From: Nemertoderma westbladi
Lineage: Eukaryota > Xenacoelomorpha > Nemertodermatida > Nemertodermatidae
Direction: 5' to 3'
NCBI GenBank assembly: GCA_032718475.1
Contig: JAUCBJ010002801.1
Location: 1-64,000, forward strand
Length of the DNA stretch: 64,000 bases
The notes beneath the pieces were generated by a model. That model was not told the DNA's origin, ran no database searches, and saw only the letters and a list, made by a program, of their open reading frames with translations. Positions 63,607 through 64,000 of this stretch are shown in pieces. How positions within the stretch are numbered: position 1 is the first letter of the stretch; each line of letters begins with the position of its first letter. The position numbers were made by a program, and so were the translations under genes.

Positions 63607-64000
63607 CCGCCCTAGTGTATATCTGTCATGCTTTCTACAGTATTTTCAAATTATATATGCCAAACAGATATCCTCTATGACAATAAATGGGCTGATCTCA
63701 ATTTCACTCAGCATAAATGTTGCCAAAACATTATTAACTTTCCTCTACAATTTTAATTAAATACATTCAACATACTATTAGAGCATTCAACTCTACTAAA
63801 CAGTCGGAAGTAGCAATAACTAAAAAATCATTCAGCTTACCAGCTATTCGCATTAAGCTAATAGATATTCGCATTCATTCGATTCAGTGAGTGTGAGAGG
63901 GCCATCATCTGGCGTGCAACAAATTACAAACACTAAGTAGGATTAATGTTTGCCTATCTATGGTGGTGTGAAGGTGTGTCAGTGCGAGTTACCTTGGCAA
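63607..64000. other. Non-coding
   Basis: AT-rich; no gene, LTR or repeat is recognised. Confidence 0.4.

Noticed and set aside
1-64000. CRISPR arrays, bacterial operons, riboswitches
   Set aside because: The sequence is eukaryotic; tandem repeats here are contiguous minisatellites without unique spacers.

Overview
The window is eukaryotic and invertebrate in character, probably from a marine animal. The basis is long AT-rich non-coding DNA, frequent TAGGCCTA- and TACCGGTA-type words, and APE-type LINEs, Ty3/Gypsy and BEL/Pao elements. The species cannot be read from the sequence. I see no ordinary multi-exon host gene, rRNA or tRNA. Almost everything that can be assigned is transposable element, with one caspase-like gene embedded among the elements.

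Left part (1-12147). A badly decayed minus-strand LINE (about 168-3730, ending in a TAG-repeat tail) is followed by a 21-bp minisatellite, a G-tract/C-tract pair, and a 3'-truncated minus-strand Ty3/Gypsy element (about 5467-8433) with a recognisable 5' LTR and primer-binding site. After about 1.2 kb of non-coding DNA comes a 3'-truncated minus-strand LINE (9683-12124).

Main part (12148-61727). Three copies of one unusual, very large BEL/Pao LTR retrotransposon family occupy most of the window. Copy C is on the minus strand (12148-23845). Copy A is on the plus strand (31455 to at least 47345). Copy B is on the plus strand (48974-61722, complete, with two 1187-bp LTRs and a CCAAC target duplication). 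A carries the full gag-protease-RT-RNase H-integrase polyprotein, about 2,660 codons in one frame with two stop codons. All three copies carry a 1.7-kb non-coding tract with a duplicated hairpin domain downstream of pol, then an extra gene (ORF3). In A, ORF3 is about 1,100 codons, broken by one frameshift and one stop, and I do not recognise it. B and C share the same deletion of RT and most of RNase H, a comparable ORF3 deletion and a 290-bp 5'-UTR duplication, so they look like a non-autonomous subfamily mobilised by A-like copies.

Between copies C and A, bracketed by two inverted and truncated LTRs of this family, lies a long minus-strand LINE (23846-31454). Its first ORF contains an Ulp1/C48-like cysteine protease domain, a coiled coil and an RRM-like C-terminus; its second is an endonuclease-RT ORF with one in-frame TGA.

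Between ORF3 of copy A and the insertion point of copy B is an intronless caspase-like gene (47986-48893). It has the p20 and p10 regions and the catalytic Cys, but Tyr where the catalytic His should be, and a late frameshift. It may be cargo of copy A or a neighbouring host retrocopy; A's missing 3' LTR prevents a decision. The right end holds a 20-bp minisatellite and a 1.37-kb near-perfect foldback palindrome.
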